Origin: CAYNFH01 sp964396385
Lineage (GTDB): Bacteria > Armatimonadota > Chthonomonadetes > Chthonomonadales > CAJBBX01
NCBI GenBank assembly: GCA_964396385.1
Contig: CAYNFH010000085.1
Coordinates: 1-24,609 of the forward strand
DNA length: 24,609 nucleotides
Direction of reading: 5' to 3'
In this document: piece by piece, positions 1 through 7,515 of the stretch
Layout of the letters: every line of letters begins with the position of its first letter
How positions within the stretch are numbered: position 1 is the stretch's first letter
The notes under the pieces: model-generated
Told to the model about the DNA's origin: nothing
Seen by the model: the letters and a program-made list of their open reading frames with translations, nothing else
The model's database searches: none
Made by a program: the position numbers and the translations under genes

Positions 1-861
1 CTCACCATCGACGAGGGTAAGCGGCTGGTCCGGCTGTGGAAGCAGAAGCACCCCGTGTTCCAGGTAGGGAGCCAGCAGCGCTCAGACGCGCGCTTCCGGT
101 TGGCCTGTGAGCTGGTGCGAAACGGGAGGATCGGAAAGGTCCACACTGTCCATGCCAACCTGCCGGGCGGACCGCGCGGGGGCCCATTCGACCCGGAGCC
201 TGTGCCGCCCGACTTCAACTGGGAGATCTGGCAGGGCCAGACGCCCGCTGTGGACTACGTGCGGGAGCGCACCCACGGTACCTTCCGCCACTGGCTGGAG
301 TATTCCGGCGGCATGATGACGGACTGGGGCGCGCACCACAACGACATCGCACAGTGGGGCCTGGGGATGGACGGCTCGGGTCCAATCGCCGTTGAGTCCA
401 CTGGCGAGCCGGCCAGCACGGGCTGCGGCCAGTGCTACAACGCGTTCTATAAGTTCAATGTCCACTACACCTACCCCGGCGACATCACGCTAATCACCTC
501 CAGCGAGGGGGAGAACGGCGTGAGGTTCGATGGGGACGAAGGCTGGATCTTTGTGAGCCGCGGGGAGATCCGGGCGAGCGACCAGAAGCTGCTGGACGAT
601 CCGCTTCCCTCCGGCGCCGTGCGGCTGTACGTGTCCAACGACCACCACGGCAACTTTGTGGACTGCATCCGCACGCGGCAGGACCCCATCTGCACGGCCG
701 AGATAGGGCACCGGTCGGTGAGCGTGTGCCACATCGGGAACATCTCGCTGCGGCTGGGCGGGAAGAAGCTGCACTGGGACCCGAAGCGGGAGATGTTCGC
801 GGAGGCGGATGCCAACGCGCTGCTCCAGCGCAAGCAGCGGAAGGGGTACGAGGTGGTCTAG
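1..861 (+). CDS. Gfo/Idh/MocA-family oxidoreductase, C-terminal part (5' end outside window)
   Basis: The reading frame is open from base 1, so the N-terminal Rossmann NAD(P)-binding half lies mostly outside the window. About 286 residues are visible. They include a run near GSQQRSDARF and the substrate-domain signature GGMMTDWGAHHNDIAQWGLG, whose histidines match the catalytic region typical of the large Gfo/Idh/MocA subfamily found in Planctomycetes-like genomes. The C-terminal HGNFVDCIRTRQDP followed by GHRSVSVCHIGNISL is the usual end of this family. Members are generally soluble and oxidise or reduce sugars, inositols or their derivatives; some carry a Tat signal, which cannot be checked here. 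The substrate cannot be told from the sequence. A clear intrinsic terminator follows, so this gene ends its transcription unit. The GTG at 55 is an internal valine codon, not a start. Confidence 0.9.
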   Translation, partial: LTIDEGKRLVRLWKQKHPVFQVGSQQRSDARFRLACELVRNGRIGKVHTVHANLPGGPRGGPFDPEPVPPDFNWEIWQGQTPAVDYVRERTHGTFRHWLEYSGGMMTDWGAHHNDIAQWGLGMDGSGPIAVESTGEPASTGCGQCYNAFYKFNVHYTYPGDITLITSSEGENGVRFDGDEGWIFVSRGEIRASDQKLLDDPLPSGAVRLYVSNDHHGNFVDCIRTRQDPICTAEIGHRSVSVCHIGNISLRLGGKKLHWDPKREMFAEADANALLQRKQRKGYEVV

Positions 862-896
862 GCAGTCTGCTGAATCGCTGACTGCTTGTAGTCTCT

Positions 897-926
897 GAAG
901 CCCGGTTTTACCGGGCTTCTTTGTTT
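897..926 (+). terminator. Rho-independent terminator after the oxidoreductase
   Basis: A 10-bp perfect stem (GAAGCCCGGT at 897-906 with ACCGGGCTTC at 910-919) closes a TTT loop and is followed by TTTGTTT. It lies 36 bases after the stop codon of the oxidoreductase. This is the only classical hairpin-plus-T-tract terminator I found in the window. Confidence 0.9.
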
Positions 927-963
927 AGCCAGGTCCGTTCACAGCCTGGATTCCGGGGGCCTT

Positions 964-1920
964 ATGTCCATCCACAGAATTGAGCCGGAGCGACGAACGC
1001 TGCACGGCACATTCTCCCGCGAGTACCCTCCCGTGCTTACCATCGAACCTGGCGACAGCGTGGAGTTCCGCACGTTGGACGCGGGATGGGGGCTGGAGGC
1101 GCCGAGGCCGGGCGCCGACCGCATGCACTTCGAGCCGCGCGACCGGGAACGCGACTCGGGCCACGCGCTCTGCGGTCCGGTGGCTGTTCGCGGAGCGGCA
1201 CCGGGAATGATTCTGGCGGTGCGAATAGATGTCATTGAGGTTGGCGCGTACGGATTCACATGCTGCGGTGGCTGGGAGCATCCCGTGAACCGCCGGTTTG
1301 GCCTGGTGGAGCAGGAGTGGTTCCTGACCTGGAGTATTGATCGCGCAAGCGGCACCGCGACGGACCATTTCGGGCGCACGGTATCCATCCGGCCGTTCAT
1401 GGGGGTGATGGGGCTGTCGCCCGATGCGCCCGGATTCCACTCCACGGCCCCGCCCCGGCCCACCGGAGGGAACCTGGACTGCAGGGAGCTCATAGCAGGA
1501 AGCACGCTGTACCTGCCTATAGCGGTTCCCGGAGCTCTCTTCTCGGTTGGAGACGGTCACGCGGTTCAGGGAGATGGCGAGGTGTGCGTAACGGCCATCG
1601 AGTGTCCCATGGAGCGCGTGACTCTCACCTTTCACCTGCTGGAGGGGCCGCGGCTGACGATGCCGCGAGCGGAGACGCCCGCAGGCTGGCTGACGATGGG
1701 CTTGCACGAGGATCTCAACGAGGCGACCTTCCTTGCGCTGGAAGGAATGGTTGACCTGATGCGGGAGCGGTACGGATTCACCACCGCGGATGCTCTTGCC
1801 CTGGCCAGCCTGGTGGTGGACCTGCGCGTCACGCAGATCGCGAACGGCGTCCTGGGCGTGCACGCGCTGCTCCCGCACGGCGCCATTGGCGCTGCGACGG
1901 TGACGCCTGTCGTTCGTTGA
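964..1920 (+). CDS. acetamidase/formamidase family protein (FmdA_AmdA)
   Basis: A 318-residue protein of the FmdA/AmdA fold, which hydrolyses short amides such as formamide or acetamide to ammonia and the acid, probably in the cytoplasm. Visible signatures are GPVAVRGAAPGMILAV (near residue 78), the segment PTGGNLDCREL, and the metal-site motif DGHAVQGDGE at residues 197-206, all in the expected order and at the usual length of roughly 300-320 residues. No signal peptide is present. The ATG at 964 gives a full-length N-terminus, but its ribosome binding site is weak (a G-rich run just upstream). The gene stands alone between a terminator and an unrelated secreted protein. The physiological substrate is not deducible; many family members are annotated only by homology. 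Confidence 0.9.
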   Translation: MSIHRIEPERRTLHGTFSREYPPVLTIEPGDSVEFRTLDAGWGLEAPRPGADRMHFEPRDRERDSGHALCGPVAVRGAAPGMILAVRIDVIEVGAYGFTCCGGWEHPVNRRFGLVEQEWFLTWSIDRASGTATDHFGRTVSIRPFMGVMGLSPDAPGFHSTAPPRPTGGNLDCRELIAGSTLYLPIAVPGALFSVGDGHAVQGDGEVCVTAIECPMERVTLTFHLLEGPRLTMPRAETPAGWLTMGLHEDLNEATFLALEGMVDLMRERYGFTTADALALASLVVDLRVTQIANGVLGVHALLPHGAIGAATVTPVVR

Positions 1921-2044
1921 TCACTGGAAATGGCCGGTGTCCCCTGCGCGGATACCGATCGTCCTGGAACCAAGGTCCATCACCTCCTTCGATGGACAGA
2001 AACCGGGACCGCCGCGCGTCGTATGGACATGGGAGGTACTTAAG

Positions 2045-3397
2045 ATGCGCTCTTGGGCTCAGTTTTCATTGGTGATTGGCGCGTGCATGCTTGGACCGGC
2101 GTCGGTAGGCGGACAGACGCCAGGTGGGCACACGGAGGAGTATGAGCAGGAGGTGGCGCTCACGCGGAAGGCGGGGCTGCCTGTCACTCCGGCGGAGATC
2201 GCGCAGCCCCTGCCGCCCAGAGAGCAGAACGCCGCTCCGCTCTACCGGCGGGCGTGGGACCTGAAGAAGAGGGTGAGTGCCAAGGAAAAGGGTGCGATCA
2301 GCGTCCTTGTGGGGCGGGCCATTCCCGCTCCTGAGGCCGTGGAGAAGGCTCGGCGGGCGCTCGCCGCGCACAAGGACATCCTGGACCTGTACCACCAGGC
2401 GGCCAGCCTCCCTTACTGCGTCTTCCCACGCGACTGGTCGCAGGGACCTGGGATGCTCTTTCCGGAATATGCCCAGTTCCGGGACGCGGCCCGATGGCTA
2501 AACGCGGAGGCGTACCTCCAGCTTGTAGACGGCCAACCGCGAAACGCCGTGCGCACCCAGGCCCTGGGGTTCCGCATCGCCACCCACGCGGCGTCCGACC
2601 CGATCCTCATCGCCTACCTCGTGGGTGTGGCCATGGACGCCATCACGCTGAACGGCCTCCAGCGGATCCTGTATGTGGCCGCGGACGACCCGGCGGTGTG
2701 CTCGGCCGTGGCCGAGACCGTTGAGAAGGACCAGACCGCGTTGAGTCTTTCCCGAGCTATGCCGGGGGAAGTCGTGACCGGTATGTTGGGGCTTGAGGAG
2801 GTGCGCAAGGGCGGCGTGGCGGCGCTGGGGCAGCTCGCGGGAGACACCAGCGGATGGAAATCTACGGAAAAGCGGATTGGCAAAAGGCCGGCCAACTGGG
2901 ACGCACTGATGGATTCCAACGGGGCGTACCTGCTCCGCGTTTACCGCACCGCGTACCTTGCGTTTGGACAGCCGTATCCGGACGCAACGGCATCTCTCAA
3001 AGCGTTGTCGCAGCAGGTGGAGCAGGATGAGAAGCGGGGCAACCTCTCCGTTATGCTGGCCGCCATCGAGACGCCGGTTTACGAATCGCTTCAGGCTACC
3101 GCGGCGCTGGAGGATGCGCGGGCAAGGGTGACGCGGGCCGCCGCGGCTGTGCTGGCCTGGCGGGATAGGCGCGGGGCGCTCCCCGACCGGCTGGATGAGG
3201 CCCAGAATCCCCCGCCGGCAGATCCGTTCAGTGGCCGGCCGCTTGGCTATCGCCGGGAAGGTGAGGGATTCGTGATCTTCAGCGTGGGCGAATCCGGTCA
3301 CTTCGACGGCGGCCAGCCAGATGTGAAGCCGGGCGGACGCGAAGCCCTGTTCCGCTACCCACGACCAAAGTACCTAGACTCCCTGCCGCGCCGGTGA
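2045..3397 (+). CDS. secreted hypothetical protein with pseudopilin-like C-terminal motif
   Basis: About 450 residues. The ATG at 2045 is preferred over upstream in-frame starts because GGGAGG lies at 2031-2036, 8 bases away, and the protein then begins with a Sec signal peptide (short basic start, hydrophobic stretch, probable cleavage near residue 24). The body is mostly helical and Ala/Arg-rich. The last 80 residues read like a planctomycete-type secreted family: a helix ending in WRDRRGALPDRL, then ADPFSGRPLGYRREGEGFVIFSVG and a Gly-rich DGG end. The ADPF...GYR...FSVG pattern resembles the C-terminal sheet of type II pseudopilin-like proteins, but there is no prepilin N-terminus. I do not recognise a named family or function. 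Neighbours give no clue. Confidence 0.75.
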   Translation: MRSWAQFSLVIGACMLGPASVGGQTPGGHTEEYEQEVALTRKAGLPVTPAEIAQPLPPREQNAAPLYRRAWDLKKRVSAKEKGAISVLVGRAIPAPEAVEKARRALAAHKDILDLYHQAASLPYCVFPRDWSQGPGMLFPEYAQFRDAARWLNAEAYLQLVDGQPRNAVRTQALGFRIATHAASDPILIAYLVGVAMDAITLNGLQRILYVAADDPAVCSAVAETVEKDQTALSLSRAMPGEVVTGMLGLEEVRKGGVAALGQLAGDTSGWKSTEKRIGKRPANWDALMDSNGAYLLRVYRTAYLAFGQPYPDATASLKALSQQVEQDEKRGNLSVMLAAIETPVYESLQATAALEDARARVTRAAAAVLAWRDRRGALPDRLDEAQNPPPADPFSGRPLGYRREGEGFVIFSVGESGHFDGGQPDVKPGGREALFRYPRPKYLDSLPRR

Positions 3398-3463
3398 AAG
3401 TGTGATGCGGTAAGAGCGAACAGCCGATACTCCCTAGCGTGGTATGTGCCGCCAGCCTCTGAT

Positions 3464-3913
3464 TCAGGGCCAATCACGGCAGCCATATTGCTGAAACGCT
3501 CCAAATGGGTCCCGAGCTTGCGAGGCCTTTAGCAGCATGGGAACGGTAACGCGCTCCCATCCGCCCTCCCCGCCGTAGTCCGCCTGCGTGAGGCGCTGCT
3601 CCTCCCGATCGTACTCCAGATACTTTCGGTTCGTTTCGTCGTCCAGATGGAGCAGGGACCAATGCGAATTGGACCATCTGACGGCAAAGAAGCGCGCATG
3701 CGGATACCGCGTGGCGTCCGTGTAAATCTGGCGGAGTCCCACGCGCATGGCTTCGTTGAAGCTCGGGTGAACGCCGATGTATAGACCGCCTTGGCCCACG
3801 GATGCGGGCTCGACGCGGCGGAGCAAGGTGGCGCAAGCCAGCAAAGCGACAAGCGGCGCAGCCAATAGGGCGATGCTGGCTCGTGGCTGACACGCAGAAT
3901 GATGAAGCCTCAT
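3464..3913 (-). CDS. small exported or membrane-anchored hypothetical protein
   Basis: A 149-residue protein read leftwards from the ATG at 3911-3913. Residues 13-29 form a hydrophobic helix (ASIALLAAPLVALLACA) that could be an uncleaved anchor or a signal peptide; a Cys at the end of the helix makes a lipoprotein conceivable, although the lipobox is poor. The remainder is soluble, with the run HPSFNEAMRVGLRQIYTDAT and a Trp/Tyr-rich middle. I recognise no family. Support for a real gene comes from sensible composition throughout, the export signal, and the position opposite serC with a shared 167-bp upstream region. The ribosome binding site is weak. Overlapping frames in this interval look worse. 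Confidence 0.55.
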   Translation of the reverse strand: MRLHHSACQPRASIALLAAPLVALLACATLLRRVEPASVGQGGLYIGVHPSFNEAMRVGLRQIYTDATRYPHARFFAVRWSNSHWSLLHLDDETNRKYLEYDREEQRLTQADYGGEGGWERVTVPMLLKASQARDPFGAFQQYGCRDWP

Positions 3914-3967
3914 AGTTCCAGAGAGCGCTCTCCCGCCTGCTGAGACATGCTCGGTGGTCGCCCACTC

Positions 3968-3979
3968 GTATGATCATAC
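3968..3979. promoter_or_regulatory. 12-bp perfect palindrome in divergent intergenic region
   Basis: GTATGATCATAC is a perfect palindrome midway between the small minus-strand gene and serC. It could be an operator, and each strand also contains TATGAT, a good -10 hexamer, but no convincing -35 lies at 16-18 bp on either side. A second -10-like element (TATACT) is at 4030-4035 ahead of serC. Function is not demonstrable from sequence. Confidence 0.3.
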
Positions 3980-4080
3980 CGGAGTCCGGGGTGCCGCTGT
4001 TTCTCCACCGTGGTTAGCGCCCGGCGGGTATACTGGGAGTCCCGCGGAGGGCCGCGGGAGGCAAGCGAGGGAGTGAAGAC

Positions 4081-5163
4081 GTGAAGAGGATCTACAACTT
4101 TAGCGCGGGGCCCGCGGTGCTGCCGGAGGTGGTGCTGGAAGAGGCCAGCCGGGGGGTGCTGGAGATCAACGGCTCCGGCATGTCCATCCTGGAGGTAAGC
4201 CACCGCGGCAAGGACTACGAAGCCATCCACCACGATGCGCGGGAGCGGCTGCTGCACGTGCTGGGGCTGAACCAGGAGGAGTACGCGGCTCTGTTCCTGG
4301 GGGGCGGGGCGAGCCTGCAGTTCGCCATGGTCCCCATGAACTTTCTGAAGCCGGGCGAGACCGCCGATTATGTGCACACGGGCGAGTGGTCCAACAAGGC
4401 GATGAAGGAGGCGAAGCGGTTCGGAGAGGTGCACGTGGCCGCCTCTTCCGAAGGCGCGCGGTTCTCCTATATCCCCAAGGAGCTGGACCTCACGCCCGGC
4501 GCCCGGTACCTGCACATCACCACCAACAATACCATCGAGGGGACGGAGTGGCCGTCCCTGCCCGATCCCGGAGACACGCCGCTGGTGGCGGACGTCTCCT
4601 CGGACATCCTGGCGCGGGACCTGGACTACTCGCGGTTCAGCTTCCTGTACGCCGGGGCGCAAAAGAACGCGGGCCCGGCAGGGGTGACGCTGGTGGTGGC
4701 GCGCAAGGAGTTCCTGGATCGCGCCCACGGGGACGCGCCCGCCATCCTGTCGTACAGCACGCACCACAGGGCGGAATCGCTCTACAACACGCCGCCGGCG
4801 TTCGCCGTATACGTGGTGGGCCTGGTGCTGAAGTGGGTGGACGAGCAGGGCGGGTTGCTGGCAATCGAGGAGCGCAACCGGGAGAAGGCGGAGATAGTGT
4901 ACGGCGCTCTGGACCGGCACCCGGAGGTATACGAGCCGGCGGTGACGCGCGGCGAGGACCGCTCGATCATGAACATCACCTTCCGGCTCCGCAACCCGGA
5001 GCGCGAGAAGGAGTTCCTGGCCGGCGCGCAGGAGCGGCAGATGGACGGACTGAAGGGGCACCGCTCCGTGCGCGGGTTCCGCGCCTCGCTGTACAACGCG
5101 TTTCCGCTGGAAGGCGCGCGGGCGCTGGCGGGGTACCTCACGGAGTTCGCGGAGCGGGGATGA
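4081..5163 (+). CDS. serC: phosphoserine aminotransferase
   Basis: SerC converts 3-phosphohydroxypyruvate and glutamate to phosphoserine in serine biosynthesis and can also serve pyridoxal-phosphate synthesis. It is cytoplasmic and PLP-dependent. The 360-residue product has the family's normal length. It opens with YNFSAGPAVLP, the phosphate/PLP-binding start, and contains FLGGGASLQFAMVPMN, the HITTNNTIEGTEW segment and YAGAQKNAGPAG, in which Lys195 is the PLP Schiff-base lysine. The C-terminal GLKGHRSVRGFRASLYNAFP is also diagnostic. The start codon is GTG at 4081, supported by GAGGGAG at 4067-4073, 7 bases upstream. No serA or serB is adjacent, so it is transcribed alone, probably from a promoter within 3914-4080. 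Confidence 0.97.
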   Translation: MKRIYNFSAGPAVLPEVVLEEASRGVLEINGSGMSILEVSHRGKDYEAIHHDARERLLHVLGLNQEEYAALFLGGGASLQFAMVPMNFLKPGETADYVHTGEWSNKAMKEAKRFGEVHVAASSEGARFSYIPKELDLTPGARYLHITTNNTIEGTEWPSLPDPGDTPLVADVSSDILARDLDYSRFSFLYAGAQKNAGPAGVTLVVARKEFLDRAHGDAPAILSYSTHHRAESLYNTPPAFAVYVVGLVLKWVDEQGGLLAIEERNREKAEIVYGALDRHPEVYEPAVTRGEDRSIMNITFRLRNPEREKEFLAGAQERQMDGLKGHRSVRGFRASLYNAFPLEGARALAGYLTEFAERG

Positions 5164-5185
5164 ACGGTCGCCCCCGATAGTCGCC

Positions 5186-5282
5186 GGGCTGAACCCCAGC
5201 GCTATTGAACGGGAACCCGGCTGAAGCCGGCTCCCCCAGCCCGAAGCGGTTCCTCAAGTAGCCCGGCGGGTTTAGCCCCGGG
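5186..5282. repeat. degenerate hairpin repeat block downstream of serC
   Basis: This stretch between serC and the transglutaminase remnant contains at least three small hairpins. The clearest is CCGGC-TGAA-GCCGG at 5217-5230, which can be extended by an outer GGGA/TCCC pair (5211-5235). GGG-CTGAA-CCC (5186-5196) and a GGG-TTTAG-CCC hairpin inside 5262-5282 flank it. The TGAA loop is the same as in the arrays at 11036-11313 and 15563-15713. No T-tract follows, so this is not a typical terminator. It lies between convergent units and may also act as a transcript end. Confidence 0.55.
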
Positions 5283-5320
5283 CGCAGTGGCAAGCAGCGC
5301 TAATTGCCTTCACCCCTACT

Positions 5321-5987
5321 TCAGGGCATTTGGTAGGTTACCGAGACCATTTCCGGGTCTGTGGAGACGGGGATGGTGTAGGTGAGCGGGAGATGGTCCA
5401 CGGTATGGCGGAAGCTCTTCTCCTGGCCGCCCTCTTTCCACCTGTGAACCACCGTAAACGAGCGGAAGCCGTGGGATAGCGGGTCCCGGTAGTCCGCGTC
5501 CACGCGGAAAGTGAAGATGCCTACGGTGTTGTTGCCGGTGAGCTCGTACTTGAGCAGGGCGTTGCGCGTTCCCGCCGGTATCACCCTGTACTGGAAGTAA
5601 CGCGTTGTGGCGGGCATCGCGGCCGTCCAGGCGATTGAGCGCCTCCATGATGGACGAGCAGCAGCAACACATGCAGTAGCCGTAGACGTTGAAGATCTTG
5701 GCCGGATCGTGGACCTCCCACTCGTCGGAGAGGTATTCGTTGGGCGGGGCGGTCTGGTGGCGGTATCTGACGGCGGCGGTCCAGAGCGCCCTGGCGCGCT
5801 CCGCTTCCGACATGCCTGGCTTGACGAAGGACTTGAGGATGTTCTCCGGCGTGGTGACGTCATCCACGTGGTTGGAGAGCACCTTGAGGTTATTGATGCG
5901 CGCCCCGCGGCCAAGTTGGTTCGCTCCGGCCGCGATTGGAAGGGCCGCCGCGAGAAAAATGAGTAGTCCGGCGAGTCCTCTATTCAT
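5321..5987 (-). pseudogene. decayed transglutaminase-like exported protein (frameshift plus internal deletion)
   Basis: Read leftwards from the ATG at 5985-5987, the first frame gives a Sec signal peptide followed by a transglutaminase-like N-terminal part ending in YGYCMCCCCSSIMEALNRLDGR (about residues 102-123). At about 5605-5620 the sensible protein continues in another frame, beginning TTRYFQYRVIPAGTRN and ending at a stop at 5321. Between the catalytic-Cys helix and this C-terminal beta-rich segment, transglutaminase-like proteins should have a few hundred residues including the catalytic His and Asp. These are missing here, so there is an internal deletion as well as the frame change. 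The product should be inactive. A sequencing or assembly error could explain the frame change alone, but not the missing middle. Confidence 0.7.
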
Positions 5988-6054
5988 GCGTTTTCCCTAT
6001 CCCATGGCCATATGAATTCTGCCCACTTCAGGGGTCCTTTCCCGCTCAGGATTC

Positions 6055-6087
6055 GCGCACGGCAACTCGTTTGCCTCCGCCGTGCGC
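6055..6087. promoter_or_regulatory. 9-bp inverted repeat in the 5988-6201 divergent intergenic region
   Basis: GCGCACGGC (6055-6063) and GCCGTGCGC (6079-6087) form a perfect 9-bp stem around a 15-base loop. It sits between the remnant's start and the barrel protein's start, so it could be an operator or a leader structure for either. I see no convincing sigma-70 promoter pair in the rest of this 214-bp gap. Confidence 0.3.
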
Positions 6088-6201
6088 CGCGCCGGGCGGG
6101 CTCGTGCACGTGTCAAGGGAGGAAGCGAGCAGTTCGGGCTCCAATATGACCCATAGGACCGGAGACACGTACTGCCGCCTTGATCTGGAGGGAGCTTGCG
6201 C

Positions 6202-6999
6202 GTGAGAACAGTTCTGGTTGTACTGGCCCTGGCGCTGCTGTCGACTGGCGGCCAGGCACAGGAGGGCACGACGAAGCCGGAGCATCCCGCGGTCAATCCG
6301 GGGCGGCCCACCATTACGGACCCTGCCCCTCTCACAGCGCCCGGCTGGCTGGAGTGCGAGATTGGTGTGCAGCGCAACCTGGACAAAGACCTCCTGCTTC
6401 AGACGCCCTTCTTGCTGAAGCTGACCAGCCTTAACAACCGGCTGGAGTACCGCTTTGCCACGGACGGATACGACCGATTCCGCGACGATACAGGCCAGGT
6501 AGTGGACGGCTTGGGGGATATGTACGCATCGCTGCACTATCTCACCACAAGGCAGGGCAAGCGGTCCTGGGACACGGCAGTCCGAGGCACCATCAAGATT
6601 CCCACGGCCAGCGGGCGGCGCGGAGTGGGCACGGGACGGACGGACTACGGCTTCCTGCTGCTGGCGAGCAAGGACGTGACGCCGTCGTTACATTTGGACG
6701 CGAACCTGGGGTACTCCGCGCTGGGCAAGCCGGGTGTAGGAGGCTTCGACAACCAGGGATTCACTTCCATCTCGGCGACTATCCCGATTCCGCACAGCCG
6801 CTGGTCTTACACAGACGAGGTGGCGTACTTCACCGGGATCTCCGGAACGGGCGACCAGCTCACCACCATGCACGGCTTCAGCTACGCAGCAAGGCCGTGG
6901 GATGTCTGGGACGTGGCGCTCCAGTTCGGCCTTTCGCCGGACACGCCACGCTACCAGATCCTGTTTGGGCGCACGTTCTTCTTCGGTCGGGTGCTGTAA
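6202..6999 (+). CDS. predicted outer-membrane beta-barrel (transporter-like, phenol MetA-like fold)
   Basis: About 265 residues. GGAGGGAG at 6187-6194 sits 7 bases before the GTG at 6202, a better start than the TTG at 6196, which would leave a 1-base gap. A signal peptide (hydrophobic VLVVLALALLS, cleavage near the QAQ) is followed by short amphipathic strands alternating with turns, with repeated aromatic ends, for example LNNRLEYRFATDGYDRF, RTDYGFLLLASKDV and LHLDANLGYSALG. The C-terminus RYQILFGRTFFFGRVL resembles a last barrel strand. This layout is typical of the poorly defined 'transporter' barrels related to the MetA phenol-degradation family. That implies a diderm envelope. The cargo is unknown and neighbours do not help. 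Confidence 0.65.
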   Translation: MRTVLVVLALALLSTGGQAQEGTTKPEHPAVNPGRPTITDPAPLTAPGWLECEIGVQRNLDKDLLLQTPFLLKLTSLNNRLEYRFATDGYDRFRDDTGQVVDGLGDMYASLHYLTTRQGKRSWDTAVRGTIKIPTASGRRGVGTGRTDYGFLLLASKDVTPSLHLDANLGYSALGKPGVGGFDNQGFTSISATIPIPHSRWSYTDEVAYFTGISGTGDQLTTMHGFSYAARPWDVWDVALQFGLSPDTPRYQILFGRTFFFGRVL

Positions 7000-7123
7000 G
7001 CCCATTTGTGCCCACCGACTCGACCAGGCGCAAAGTGGCGGCGCTCATGCTCATTCCTCCTCTTGCTCCCCGGGGAGATTGCTACAGTCTGACCGCCGTC
7101 GATACGGCCGATCCGCTCCGGTG

Positions 7124-7480
7124 CTACGCAGCCACGCCTGTGACCGTGACGCCTGCCCGGTCCCTGCTAGACGGACGAACCGAGATCTCGACCTCTTGGC
7201 CAAGCGCGTTTAGTAGCCGGAAGAGGCGATCAAGGCTGAAATCGTCTAGTCTTCCCCGGACAATACTCCCGACCTCGTCTTCCCCTACTCCCAGCTTTTC
7301 TGCGGCCTGGGCGTCTGTCCAACCGTTTAAACTGATAATCTGCTCAATTCGGATTGAGAGTGTGGCTTTCGCCTGGAGCTCCTCAGCATCTGGTAAGCCG
7401 AGGTCGTTGAAGACGTTTCCTGATCCTTCATGCAGTGGCATGGCTATGTGCTGAGCGTCCCTGCGGGCGTCTCGCCTCAT
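7124..7480 (-). CDS. HTH (XRE-type) antitoxin-like regulator without a toxin partner
   Basis: A 118-residue protein when started at the ATG at 7478-7480. The family's usual N-terminus begins near MPLHEGSGNVFNDLGLPDAE (alternative ATG at 7439-7441, 105 residues). After this comes LQAKATLSIRIEQIISLNG, then the helix-turn-helix WTDAQAAEKLGVGEDEVGSIVRG, and a dimer-type tail RLFRLLNALGQEVEISV. This matches the HigA-like/HTH_37 antitoxins usually paired with a RelE-type toxin. No toxin ORF is adjacent: upstream is the DUF4091 gene in the same direction and downstream are 120 non-coding bases. Neither start has a Shine-Dalgarno sequence. The first lies exactly where a transcript from the promoter at 7487-7515 should begin, so it is favoured. 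It could autoregulate or control the upstream gene's 3' region. Confidence 0.8.
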   Translation of the reverse strand: MRRDARRDAQHIAMPLHEGSGNVFNDLGLPDAEELQAKATLSIRIEQIISLNGWTDAQAAEKLGVGEDEVGSIVRGRLDDFSLDRLFRLLNALGQEVEISVRPSSRDRAGVTVTGVAA

Positions 7481-7486
7481 GAACGA

Positions 7487-7515
7487 ATCATAGTCGAAAC
7501 CCTGCCTTCCGTCAA
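7487..7515 (-). promoter_or_regulatory. sigma-70-like promoter for the HTH regulator, overlapping the upstream stop codon
   Basis: On the minus strand TTGACG (7515-7510), a 17-base spacer and TATGAT (7492-7487) form a near-consensus promoter. The TGA inside the -35 hexamer is the stop codon of the DUF4091 gene. Six bases after the -10 comes the ATG at 7480-7478, so the predicted transcript starts at or beside the start codon and would be leaderless. Confidence 0.65.

Noticed and set aside
1937..2044. N-terminal extension of the secreted hypothetical protein
   Set aside because: A strong ribosome binding site and signal peptide support the ATG at 2045; the upstream codons look non-coding.
3910..5061. 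383-residue minus-strand frame opposite serC
   Set aside because: Arg/His/Val-rich antisense shadow of a clearly conserved gene in GC-rich DNA.
7067..7078. CTCCCCGGGGAG palindrome after the beta-barrel gene
   Set aside because: Short, no T-tract and no repetition elsewhere; expected by chance in GC-rich sequence.
7000..7123. Possible toxin gene next to the antitoxin
   Set aside because: No frame in this interval shows RelE/HigB-like features or a start signal.
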